Part shown: positions 9,405-17,598 of the stretch, piece by piece
Layout: each line of letters starts with the position of its first letter
How positions within the stretch are numbered: position 1 is the first letter of the stretch
Assembly: GCA_001875345.1 (NCBI GenBank)
Contig: MIZA01000005.1
Location: 1-36,578 of the forward strand
Length of the DNA: 36,578 bases
Reading direction: 5' to 3'
From: Marine Group III euryarchaeote CG-Epi1
GTDB lineage: Archaea; Thermoplasmatota; Poseidoniia; MGIII; CG-Epi1
Made by a program: the position numbers and the translations under genes
Notes under the pieces: generated by a model
What the model was told of the DNA's origin: nothing
Database searches by the model: none
What the model saw: the letters and a program-made list of their open reading frames with translations, nothing else

Positions 9405-10294
9405 TAAAGGTTTATTTTACCGCCAGACATTAATTGCTGTAAGGCATCATCTGCTGCAGATTCTAATTTTTTAGGATTATACAACTCATCCTTTATGTTC
9501 TTTCTATGGTCTTTAACTACTTTCCATCTGGCTTGTCTTTCTTCATTAGCCGTTTTTCTGTGTAATTTTAATGCTTCTAGCATTTCCATAGCCTTAGAAT
9601 GTTGGTTGTCAGCTTTCTTACGAACATTTACAAATTCTTTATGCTTTTTATCTGCTTCTGTAGATAAATGGGAAGCTTCTTTCATAAGGTTACTAACCTT
9701 TTTGTATATTTTTTTGTTGAGCTTGGCCAGAACTATAACTTCATTATGCTCATCATTAGCCTTAGAAAATTCTGAATCTATTTCAGCATCTAATTCAGAT
9801 ACTTCTAAATTTAAATGCTCTTGAGTTGCAAGTTCACTCTCTTGCTCTCCCAAACTTCTCCTCAATATTCCTAACTTTTCCATTACTTCTCTCTCTTTAG
9901 AAATTGGCATTTCCGTAGTTTCTCTTCTTCTTTCTAAATTAAGAATTTCTGAATGTAATGCCTGAACTGTATCGGTAAGAGACTTTCCACCTTTTTTGTT
10001 TCCTCGCTTCTGTTGCTTTATTGAAATTAGTTGTTTAGCTTTTTCCTGTGCTGTATTTCTTACCTTCTGGTGTTTAGCTTTAGCGGAAGTATTTGATTTC
10101 ATTTCTTCCCTATGCTTCATAATTTCTTCCATAATCTTTCCTCTTTGATCATGTAAAGCATTTCGCTCATCCCGGAGGGAGCGGGCTTCGTCATTGAAAT
10201 TATTTCTTTTCACTACACAACTTTGAAAACGTTCTTCAGCCAATTTAATTTCTGATTTTGGCTTTTTTTGTTGTCTAGATTTCTTTTGACTCAT
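9404..10294 (-). CDS. Archaeal coiled-coil protein (COG1340-like)
   Basis: Highly charged K/E-rich heptad-like sequence throughout. Start MSQKKSRQQKK at 10294 preferred over the upstream start in the track. Confidence 0.65.
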   Translation of the reverse strand: MSQKKSRQQKKPKSEIKLAEERFQSCVVKRNNFNDEARSLRDERNALHDQRGKIMEEIMKHREEMKSNTSAKAKHQKVRNTAQEKAKQLISIKQQKRGNKKGGKSLTDTVQALHSEILNLERRRETTEMPISKEREVMEKLGILRRSLGEQESELATQEHLNLEVSELDAEIDSEFSKANDEHNEVIVLAKLNKKIYKKVSNLMKEASHLSTEADKKHKEFVNVRKKADNQHSKAMEMLEALKLHRKTANEERQARWKVVKDHRKNIKDELYNPKKLESAADDALQQLMSGGKINL

Positions 10295-10356
10295 AACTAA
10301 ATACGCCTCTAGGAATTTGTAAACCTCGAGCATATGATATAAAGCTGACTATTCAG

Positions 10357-11319
10357 CTAATATGCAAATGGATTGAGTATCGAGTATATTGATTTATCTA
10401 CAGGTCCTACATCTAATTGCATAGGCTCTCCTGTGAATTTTTCAACTACTTCCATATATCTTGCCGATGCTTCAACTCGAATTTCATCTGTAAGCTTAGG
10501 CGGCTTACCATCTCCAGTGAAACCTTGCTCAGAAAGCCAGGTTCTGACGTATTCTTTGTCAAGCTTACGTGGTTCTTCACCTTTTTCAAATCTATCTTCA
10601 TAATCATCTTTCATCCAATATCTACTTGAATCTGGAGTGTTGACTTCATCCATCAGCATTATTTTACCGTTAGATATTCCGAACTCATATTTTGTATCTA
10701 CAAATATCATTCCATGATCCGCTGCTCTAGAAACTCCCCTTTCGTATAATCTCATCGAAATACGCGCTAACTCCTTGTAAAGGCCAGGATCAACTGCTCC
10801 TCTTTTGTATAATTCTGATGGTGCAACAGATTCATCATGTTCACCCTGTGCTGCCTTTGTTGACGGTGTGATTATAGGTTCTGGAAAGGCTTCATTCTTA
10901 CGCATGCCATCCGGCAACTCATTTCCACAAAAATTTCTATCTCCCTTTTGGTAAGCCGTCCATGCTGATGTTGAGGTTACGCCAGTTAGGTAGCCCCTAA
11001 CTACCATCTCAACTTGAATTGGTTCACATCTTTTAACTTTCCAAACATTAGGATGTGGACGCTTAATTATGTGGTTTGCTACAATGTCTGCAGTTTCACC
11101 AAACCACCAATCTGCTAATTCTGTAAGAGCTTGACCTTTGAATGGTACAGTACCTAAAACTCTGTCAAATGCAGAAATTCGATCTGTAGTAACCATAGTT
11201 ATCGTCTCTTCGTTGATATAATTATCTCGAACTTTACCTTTGTATAATTCCCCTTGGTCGTCAAAGTTTGTTCCTTCTAGCGCATATTCTAATTGTTGTT
11301 TTATCAGGTCTCGGTCCAT
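10357..11319 (-). CDS. purC: Phosphoribosylaminoimidazole-succinocarboxamide synthase
   Basis: YKGKVRDNY, TTDRISAFDRVL, VVRGYLTGVTSTSAW, IITPSTKA and related SAICAR synthetase motifs. Confidence 0.95.
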   Translation of the reverse strand: MDRDLIKQQLEYALEGTNFDDQGELYKGKVRDNYINEETITMVTTDRISAFDRVLGTVPFKGQALTELADWWFGETADIVANHIIKRPHPNVWKVKRCEPIQVEMVVRGYLTGVTSTSAWTAYQKGDRNFCGNELPDGMRKNEAFPEPIITPSTKAAQGEHDESVAPSELYKRGAVDPGLYKELARISMRLYERGVSRAADHGMIFVDTKYEFGISNGKIMLMDEVNTPDSSRYWMKDDYEDRFEKGEEPRKLDKEYVRTWLSEQGFTGDGKPPKLTDEIRVEASARYMEVVEKFTGEPMQLDVGPVDKSIYSILNPFAY

Positions 11320-11378
11320 AAGCTATTTGCTCATTGGACAAGGGACTAAAAGAGCCTCTCCCATGTCATTTTACTTCC

Positions 11379-12008
11379 ATGCTTAGTAAAACTCTGAAAA
11401 CTGCTGCTGGAAAGCTGTTTGATCCGCTAGCCAAAGGACTTGGTAAATTTGGCGTCAAACCGAATCATATTACAATTTCTGGAGTTGCTTTGACTATGTA
11501 TGCTGCATTGCTATTATACGATCAAAATATTTATTATGCATTTTTGGTAGGGATGATTGCATCTCTTTTCGATGGTGCCGATGGATTAGTTGCAAGAGCG
11601 ACAAAAACCAGCTCAGTAAGAGGTGGATACTTAGATGCAACTTTAGATAGATATGCTGATTGTATCGCATTTAGTGCCTTAATTCTTTGCGATTGGGTAA
11701 ATCCTTTGCCCATTGAAAGCCTTGAATTTATTTCTGGACAAATGTGGGCAATGGCTGCAATGATTGGTGCATTTCAAACATCATATTGTCGTGCAGCTGC
11801 CGAAAGACTAGGTGTTTCACAAGAAGGTATTGGATTAATTGAGAGACCCGAAAGGTGGTTTATTTTAGGAATGGGATTGTTGATTGGCGAATTGATGGGG
11901 GATGTGGAGACTATCGTTACCATCGTAGTTGCTTTACTGGCAATTTTAGGAAATCTAACGGCTATACAAAGAATGAATCATTTTTGGGTTGAGGCTAAAA
12001 ATGAATAA
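11379..12008 (+). CDS. CDP-alcohol phosphatidyltransferase, probable archaetidylinositol-phosphate synthase-like
   Basis: DGADGLVARATKTSSVRGGYLDATLDRYAD matches the CDP-OH-P signature. ATG at 11379 preferred over the TTG at 11334 used in the track. Confidence 0.8.
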   Translation: MLSKTLKTAAGKLFDPLAKGLGKFGVKPNHITISGVALTMYAALLLYDQNIYYAFLVGMIASLFDGADGLVARATKTSSVRGGYLDATLDRYADCIAFSALILCDWVNPLPIESLEFISGQMWAMAAMIGAFQTSYCRAAAERLGVSQEGIGLIERPERWFILGMGLLIGELMGDVETIVTIVVALLAILGNLTAIQRMNHFWVEAKNE

Positions 12009-12483
12009 GGAAGTATTCAAAGAAATTTATCTGTCTTTCTTCTTTTTAGGAAGAGCACCTATTGCTCCCGGGACGTTCGGAACTTTGGGCGGTGTAGTAC
12101 TAGCATTCTTAGTAACTAATTATCTTGAAAGCAATGCAGGATATGCTTTACTAATATTAATTCCTATAATGTACTACTTTGGGTTAATATTAGCTCCTTG
12201 GGCTGAAAAAAAGTACGGAGGCGATCCTGGGATATATGTTCTAGATGAAGTTATTGGATATCTTATCATAATTGCTTCATTGAGTCTAATTCAGTTTTCA
12301 ATGGAAAATAATATTTGGATTTTATCCTTTATCTTATTCCGTATTTTTGATGTAGTAAAATTATGGCCTGCCGGAAATTTAGAAAAACTCCATGGAGGTC
12401 ACGGAATTTTATTGGACGACATTGCTGCAGGATTTCAAACCTTGTTTGCCATACTTCTTTTGGACTATTTTAATCTTATCTGA
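12001..12483 (+). CDS. pgpA: Phosphatidylglycerophosphatase A-like protein
   Basis: GRAPIAPGTFGTLGG and YVLDEVIGYLI motifs of the PgpA family; start overlaps the stop of the upstream gene (ATGAATAA). Confidence 0.85.
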   Translation: MNKEVFKEIYLSFFFLGRAPIAPGTFGTLGGVVLAFLVTNYLESNAGYALLILIPIMYYFGLILAPWAEKKYGGDPGIYVLDEVIGYLIIIASLSLIQFSMENNIWILSFILFRIFDVVKLWPAGNLEKLHGGHGILLDDIAAGFQTLFAILLLDYFNLI

Positions 12484-12553
12484 TTCCTATATTAACTCTA
12501 AAATTATGCCGATTAATTTTTATTCTGGCCTTAATCTGTAACATTAGACTTTT

Positions 12554-12799
12554 ATGACTACTGAAATCGAAATACAGGTTGGACTAAAATCAGGAATGGC
12601 TGATCCAGAAGGCGTTAACGTGAAAAAAGCCCTAGATTTATTAGGCTTTGATAGCGTTAAAAAAGTGGACTCTGTTAAATGTTACAGAATTATTATTGAT
12701 AAGAACGAAGCTGAAGCAATTAAGGAATCAGAGGAAATTTGTAAAAAATTATTAGCAAATCCAGTAGTTCATGAATATTCTATTTCGGTGGCAAAATAA
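12554..12799 (+). CDS. purS: Phosphoribosylformylglycinamidine synthase subunit PurS
   Basis: Small ~80 aa protein with GMADPEGVNVKKALDLLGF, immediately upstream of purL. Confidence 0.9.
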   Translation: MTTEIEIQVGLKSGMADPEGVNVKKALDLLGFDSVKKVDSVKCYRIIIDKNEAEAIKESEEICKKLLANPVVHEYSISVAK

Positions 12800-15094
12800 A
12801 TGCTTGAACCTGTTAAAAATTTGGAAAATGTTTTTTATGTTGATTTAGAGAATTCTGATTTGGATGAAGTTGTAAAATCTTTAGGGCTTGGTTTACTAAA
12901 TGATGAAATGGAAAATGTAAAAAAATACTTTTCTAAAGAAGGAAGAAAACCTACTGATGTTGAACTACAGGCTATCGATCAAGCATGGTCTGAACATTGT
13001 TGCTATAAATCTTCTAAACCTGTTTTAGAAGAAACTGTTTTTGGGTTGAAATCATCAAAAAAAGTTATCGCACGAGAAGATGCGGGCATTATGGAATTTG
13101 ATGATGAGCATTATTATGCTGTCGGATTAGAATCCCATAACCATCCTTCTGCATTAGATCCTTACGGAGGATCAGCAACTGGAATTGGAGGAATACTAAG
13201 GGATGTCGTGTGCATGGGTGCACAACCTATTGCGCTTGTAGATCCTATCTTTTTTGGAAATTTAGACTTGCCTCGCGATGAGCTTCCTGATGGGATTAAA
13301 CATCCACAATATCTAATGGGCGGCGTCGTAGCAGGAATTCGAGACTACGGAAACAGAGTTGGAATTCCAACAGTTGCTGGACAAGTTGCTTTCCATCCAA
13401 GATACACTGGAAATCCTTTAGTAAATGTAGGGTGCATAGGTATAGTAAAAAAAGATTTGATGATTCATAGTCATGCTGGAGATATAGGAGATATTTACAT
13501 ATTAGCCGGTGGAAAAACAGGAAGAGACGGAATACATGGCGTTACTTTTGCTTCTAGAGATTTAGATGCCGGATCTGAAGACGATATTGGAGCTGTTCAA
13601 TTAGGTGATCCCATTACAAAAGAACCTTTGATGCATTTATGCTTAGAATTGAATGAATTAGGGCTATTAACTGGAATGAAAGATTTAGGAGGTGGCGGAC
13701 TCTCCTGTGTTGTAGGTGAACTTGCTTTAGATGCTGGTTTCGGTGCAAAAGTTGACTTAGAAAAAGTTCATTTAAAATTAAAAAATATGGCACCCTGGGA
13801 AATTTGGGTTTCTGAATCTCAGGAAAGAATGATGTTTACTGTTAAGCCTGAAGATGTACAAACAGTTCTAGATCGGTGTAATGCATGGGACGTCGAAGCT
13901 GTTGCAATTGGAGAAGTAATCAAAGAAAAACGAAATATTGTAAGATTTCACAATACTGAAATTTTGAATTTAGACTTAGAGTTTACAACCGGAGGGCCGG
14001 TATACAATCGGCCATATACTTTACCTGAAATTAACAATTTAGAAGCGGTAGAATTACCTGAAATTCCTTTAAATTTATCTAAAACAATAGAGGAAATTAT
14101 CAGTAATCCTGAGGTTGCTTCGAAAGACTGGGTAATTAGGCAATATGATCATGAGGTGAGGGGCGCTACAGCAATTAAACCAATTCAGGGTAAAATCGGT
14201 AAAGAAGTTCATGGAGATTCATCGGTATTAAAACCTGTAGAGGATTCTTGGAAAGGACTTGCTTTGACCACAGACATTAACCCTCACTTGATGGAAGCTA
14301 ATCCATACCATGGCACTATGAGTGCTGTCGAAGAAATTTGTCGTAATTTGGCTTCTGTAGGGGCTAGGATTGATTCATTAGCTGATTGTTTATGTTTTGG
14401 AAATCCTCAAAGGCCTGAGATAATGGGACAATTTAAGTCAAGCTGCGATGCACTTAGAGATGCCGCAACTTCTGTTGACGTTCCTTATGTTTCAGGTAAT
14501 GTTAGCTTATACAACGAGACTGCTGAAGGCGCAATACCTCCTACACCAGTGCTAATGGGAATCGGACTTGTTGATGATATCAGGAAATGTGTTACTAGTG
14601 ATTTGAAGAATGAAGGTGACATATGGTTAGTAGGAGACAATAAACAACAGCTGGGTGCTAGTTTGTATTATAGAACATTAGGCATTAATTGCCCTAATGT
14701 ACCTACCACTGACTTTGATTCATTTATTCCCAGAATGGAACAACTAATTGATGCTATCGAATGTGGAGAAGTTGTCGCATGCCACGACATTTCTACCGGA
14801 GGTATGGCACTTGCAATAATTGAAATGTGCATGAGTGGAGTTGGAGCTGAAATAAATTTATCTGGAGATATGAGAGCTGATTTAGAATTATTCAATGAAT
14901 CAAATGGAAGATGGATCGTTCAGGTTAAACCAGGCCTCGAAGGTGAATTTTCTAAAAGATTTGATTTTGCTAAAAAAATTGGAACTGTAAATAAAAATGT
15001 GAGCTTTGTATTAAATGAAAAGGAAAGTATCGTCTTTTCAATTAAAGAATTGAGAAAAAAATGGACAGAACCTCTATGGAATAGGATGGCTTAA
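12800..15094 (+). CDS. purL: Phosphoribosylformylglycinamidine synthase subunit PurL
   Basis: SEHCCYKSSKP, LESHNHPSALDPYGGSATGIGGILRDV, KDLGGGGLSCVVGE, CHDISTGGMALAI motifs. Confidence 0.96.
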   Translation: MLEPVKNLENVFYVDLENSDLDEVVKSLGLGLLNDEMENVKKYFSKEGRKPTDVELQAIDQAWSEHCCYKSSKPVLEETVFGLKSSKKVIAREDAGIMEFDDEHYYAVGLESHNHPSALDPYGGSATGIGGILRDVVCMGAQPIALVDPIFFGNLDLPRDELPDGIKHPQYLMGGVVAGIRDYGNRVGIPTVAGQVAFHPRYTGNPLVNVGCIGIVKKDLMIHSHAGDIGDIYILAGGKTGRDGIHGVTFASRDLDAGSEDDIGAVQLGDPITKEPLMHLCLELNELGLLTGMKDLGGGGLSCVVGELALDAGFGAKVDLEKVHLKLKNMAPWEIWVSESQERMMFTVKPEDVQTVLDRCNAWDVEAVAIGEVIKEKRNIVRFHNTEILNLDLEFTTGGPVYNRPYTLPEINNLEAVELPEIPLNLSKTIEEIISNPEVASKDWVIRQYDHEVRGATAIKPIQGKIGKEVHGDSSVLKPVEDSWKGLALTTDINPHLMEANPYHGTMSAVEEICRNLASVGARIDSLADCLCFGNPQRPEIMGQFKSSCDALRDAATSVDVPYVSGNVSLYNETAEGAIPPTPVLMGIGLVDDIRKCVTSDLKNEGDIWLVGDNKQQLGASLYYRTLGINCPNVPTTDFDSFIPRMEQLIDAIECGEVVACHDISTGGMALAIIEMCMSGVGAEINLSGDMRADLELFNESNGRWIVQVKPGLEGEFSKRFDFAKKIGTVNKNVSFVLNEKESIVFSIKELRKKWTEPLWNRMA

Positions 15095-15125
15095 GCTTTT
15101 AATCCTGCCTTTAAATATTTAAATT

Positions 15126-16592
15126 ATGTCGACAGATGCAACTAGTAGTTATGTAGCCGATACTGGGTCCATTGAGGCCATTTTAATTTTGCTGGTATTT
15201 TTGATTGCTTTCGCTTTAATTTTAGGGGAAATTGTAGATCGTGTTTTAGCAGCTTGGGGAGGTGCCGTTGGAATGCTCCTGGTTGGAACTTACTACAATT
15301 CTCTGACTTGGTGTACAGGAGGCGGTCACGGTGAAGCCGGTGCTGTATGTGAAAATAATCTGTTTGAAGCTATAGACTTCAACGTCATAGGATTGCTATT
15401 GGGAATGATGATCTTTGCTGGAATGCTAGAAATAAGTGGTTTCTTTGAATTTGTGGCAATAAAAGCTACAAAATTATCTGGTGGAGATCCTTGGAAGTTG
15501 GTATTCTATCTAGGAACTTTTACCACAGTAATTTCCGTCTTTATTGATAATGTTACAGCTTTAATTCTAATAGCACCTGTAACGCTAAAAATTTGCTCTA
15601 AGATTGAAATTAGTCCTATCCCACCACTAATTGCCCTAGCAATCTTTTCAAACACAGGAGGTGTAGCAACATTAGTAGGAGATCCTCCTAACGTTTTAAT
15701 CGCGTCATATGCAAGCGCTCGAGGCTTAGGATTCGGTTTTATGAGTTTTATCTACCACTTAACTCCTTTGGCTATAATCGCTTGGGGTGCTACTCTCTGG
15801 TTTATGCATCGCCACTTCAAAAACTGGAGAGAAGTTAAACCTCAGAACGTGGAAGAAGTAACTAGTGAAGATGAATGGGAAGCTGTAAAAAATGATACTT
15901 TGATGTACAGAACTTTAGGAGCTTTGGCAGTAACTGTTGTAATGTTTGCTGCAGTGGAACTTTTGCATTTGGATTTAGAAATTTCCGCAGTATCTCTCGG
16001 TGGTGCTGGTATTGCTATGTCAATTAGTATGCTAGGCGTTCCCGAGGAAAAACGTATGGACATCCATGAAGTTGTGCATAAAGTCGAATGGGGTGCACTT
16101 TTATTCTTCGCAGGATTATTTGTTATGGTTGGAGGACTGGAAGCTATGGGATATCTAGAGGCTATAGCTAATATGATATTTGATAATTTTGGACCTGATG
16201 GAGCAATACATAACAGTCCCGTGGTATTGGTTATTGTTCTCATTTGGGTTTCCGCTATTGCATCTGCCATAGTTGATAATATTCCTTTTTGTGCAGCAAT
16301 GTTACCTGTAATACTAGAAATAGGAGAATTAAGTAAAGATCCAATTACTGGTGTAGCTGAAGTAGATATTATCCCTCTGTATTGGGCTTTAGCTATTGGC
16401 TGTGGCTTTGGAGGAAATGCTACCCCTATTGGTTCTAGTGCAAACGTTATGACCATTGCAATTAGCGAAAGAGGCGGGCACAAAATTTCAACCAAAGAAT
16501 GGCTTGCTGTAGGAGTTCCTGTTATGATTATAACTTGCACTATAGGCTCAATAGTTGTTGCTCTATTCTACGACCATTTCCTGACTGCTTAG
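15126..16592 (+). CDS. ArsB/NhaD family transporter (probable Na+/H+ antiporter)
   Basis: Polytopic protein with FIDNVTALILIAPVTL, NTGGVATLVGDPPNVLIAS, VDNIPFCAAMLPVI, GGNATPIGSSANV. Confidence 0.85.
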   Translation: MSTDATSSYVADTGSIEAILILLVFLIAFALILGEIVDRVLAAWGGAVGMLLVGTYYNSLTWCTGGGHGEAGAVCENNLFEAIDFNVIGLLLGMMIFAGMLEISGFFEFVAIKATKLSGGDPWKLVFYLGTFTTVISVFIDNVTALILIAPVTLKICSKIEISPIPPLIALAIFSNTGGVATLVGDPPNVLIASYASARGLGFGFMSFIYHLTPLAIIAWGATLWFMHRHFKNWREVKPQNVEEVTSEDEWEAVKNDTLMYRTLGALAVTVVMFAAVELLHLDLEISAVSLGGAGIAMSISMLGVPEEKRMDIHEVVHKVEWGALLFFAGLFVMVGGLEAMGYLEAIANMIFDNFGPDGAIHNSPVVLVIVLIWVSAIASAIVDNIPFCAAMLPVILEIGELSKDPITGVAEVDIIPLYWALAIGCGFGGNATPIGSSANVMTIAISERGGHKISTKEWLAVGVPVMIITCTIGSIVVALFYDHFLTA

Positions 16593-17501
16593 CTAACTAG
16601 TATCGCAATCTGAACAAACGCCCTTAGAATCTAGCTTGCCAGTGCATTCTAAGCATGTCTGTTTCTCTAAGAATGTTTCTAACCAGGCAGATTGTAACTC
16701 TGGTTCATCTGCCTGTTTCAACATTGATAGCTCGTATTCACCTTTACTACTTTTATCATATAATTTAGTAAGATAGTTTATATCAAAACTAATTGATTGT
16801 TTTTCAACAATTCCTCTCTTAGGAAACAATGGTGAAAGAAAAACCCCTGCTATAAATGAAGCCATGTGTGTTCCATGGCCAATACCGTCTTGTGTATTCA
16901 TTCCAACATATAGTGTTTCCATCGCCACAAAGACTATTGTTGCAAGAATCACAGGGACTCTTTGGAGAAAAATTGGACCTAGTAACATTGGTATCTCATC
17001 TCGAGGATACAATAAGGCAAAACCACCCATTATCCCAAAAACAGCGCCTGAGGCACCTATATTCAATGTGTTAAGGCCTTCTGCATTGAAAACTGATACC
17101 GATCCTGTGATCAAAGAACCTAATATTCCTGAGATAAAGTAAATCAGGAAAAAAGACCTAGAACCTATTCTCTCTTCAAATGGAACTCCTAACAAAATTA
17201 GAACTAGCATATTCATCAAAATATGCATCGAACCTCCGTGCATGAACATAGCAGTTATAATTGAAACTAATCTAAATTGCGGCTCGGCAATATACTGCGA
17301 TTTAAAGCCAAGATCAATAAGGGCTTCAATTCCTACCTTTGGAGATAGCAGATACATTATCCACCAACTTGCGAATATTGAAAAATTAATGAAGACCAAT
17401 GACTGGGAAACCATGAATTGGTTTCGTAAACAATAGTATGAAACTAATAATCCTATTGTAATCAGAATCAATGTTCCCATTGATAATATTGGCTCTGCCA
17501 T
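16593..17501 (-). CDS. Rhomboid-family intramembrane serine protease with C-terminal zinc-ribbon-like tail
   Basis: MFMHGGSMHILMNMLVL, GASGAVFG (Ser), GHGTHMASFIAG (His); C-terminal CLECTGKLDSKGVCSDC. Confidence 0.9.
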   Translation of the reverse strand: MAEPILSMGTLILITIGLLVSYYCLRNQFMVSQSLVFINFSIFASWWIMYLLSPKVGIEALIDLGFKSQYIAEPQFRLVSIITAMFMHGGSMHILMNMLVLILLGVPFEERIGSRSFFLIYFISGILGSLITGSVSVFNAEGLNTLNIGASGAVFGIMGGFALLYPRDEIPMLLGPIFLQRVPVILATIVFVAMETLYVGMNTQDGIGHGTHMASFIAGVFLSPLFPKRGIVEKQSISFDINYLTKLYDKSSKGEYELSMLKQADEPELQSAWLETFLEKQTCLECTGKLDSKGVCSDCDTS

Positions 17502-17561
17502 ATTTCCGATTTAAAACTGGGCCTCATTAAAGCTGACGCTAATATTTAAAGCGGAAAATAG

Positions 17562-17580
17562 GGGGAAGTTAAACTTCCCC
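17562..17580 (-). terminator. Inverted repeat GGGGAAGTT-A-AACTTCCCC downstream of the giant surface-protein gene, putative 3' end signal
   Basis: Perfect 9-bp arms with 1-nt spacer. On the minus strand it lies about 20 nt after the stop and is followed by CTATTTTCC. Confidence 0.5.
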
Positions 17581-17598
17581 TTTTCCTCATTGACTTAC

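Noticed and set aside
15842-16540. 232-aa minus-strand ORF
   Set aside because: Antisense to the ArsB/NhaD transporter; low-complexity I/A/T/P-rich shadow frame.
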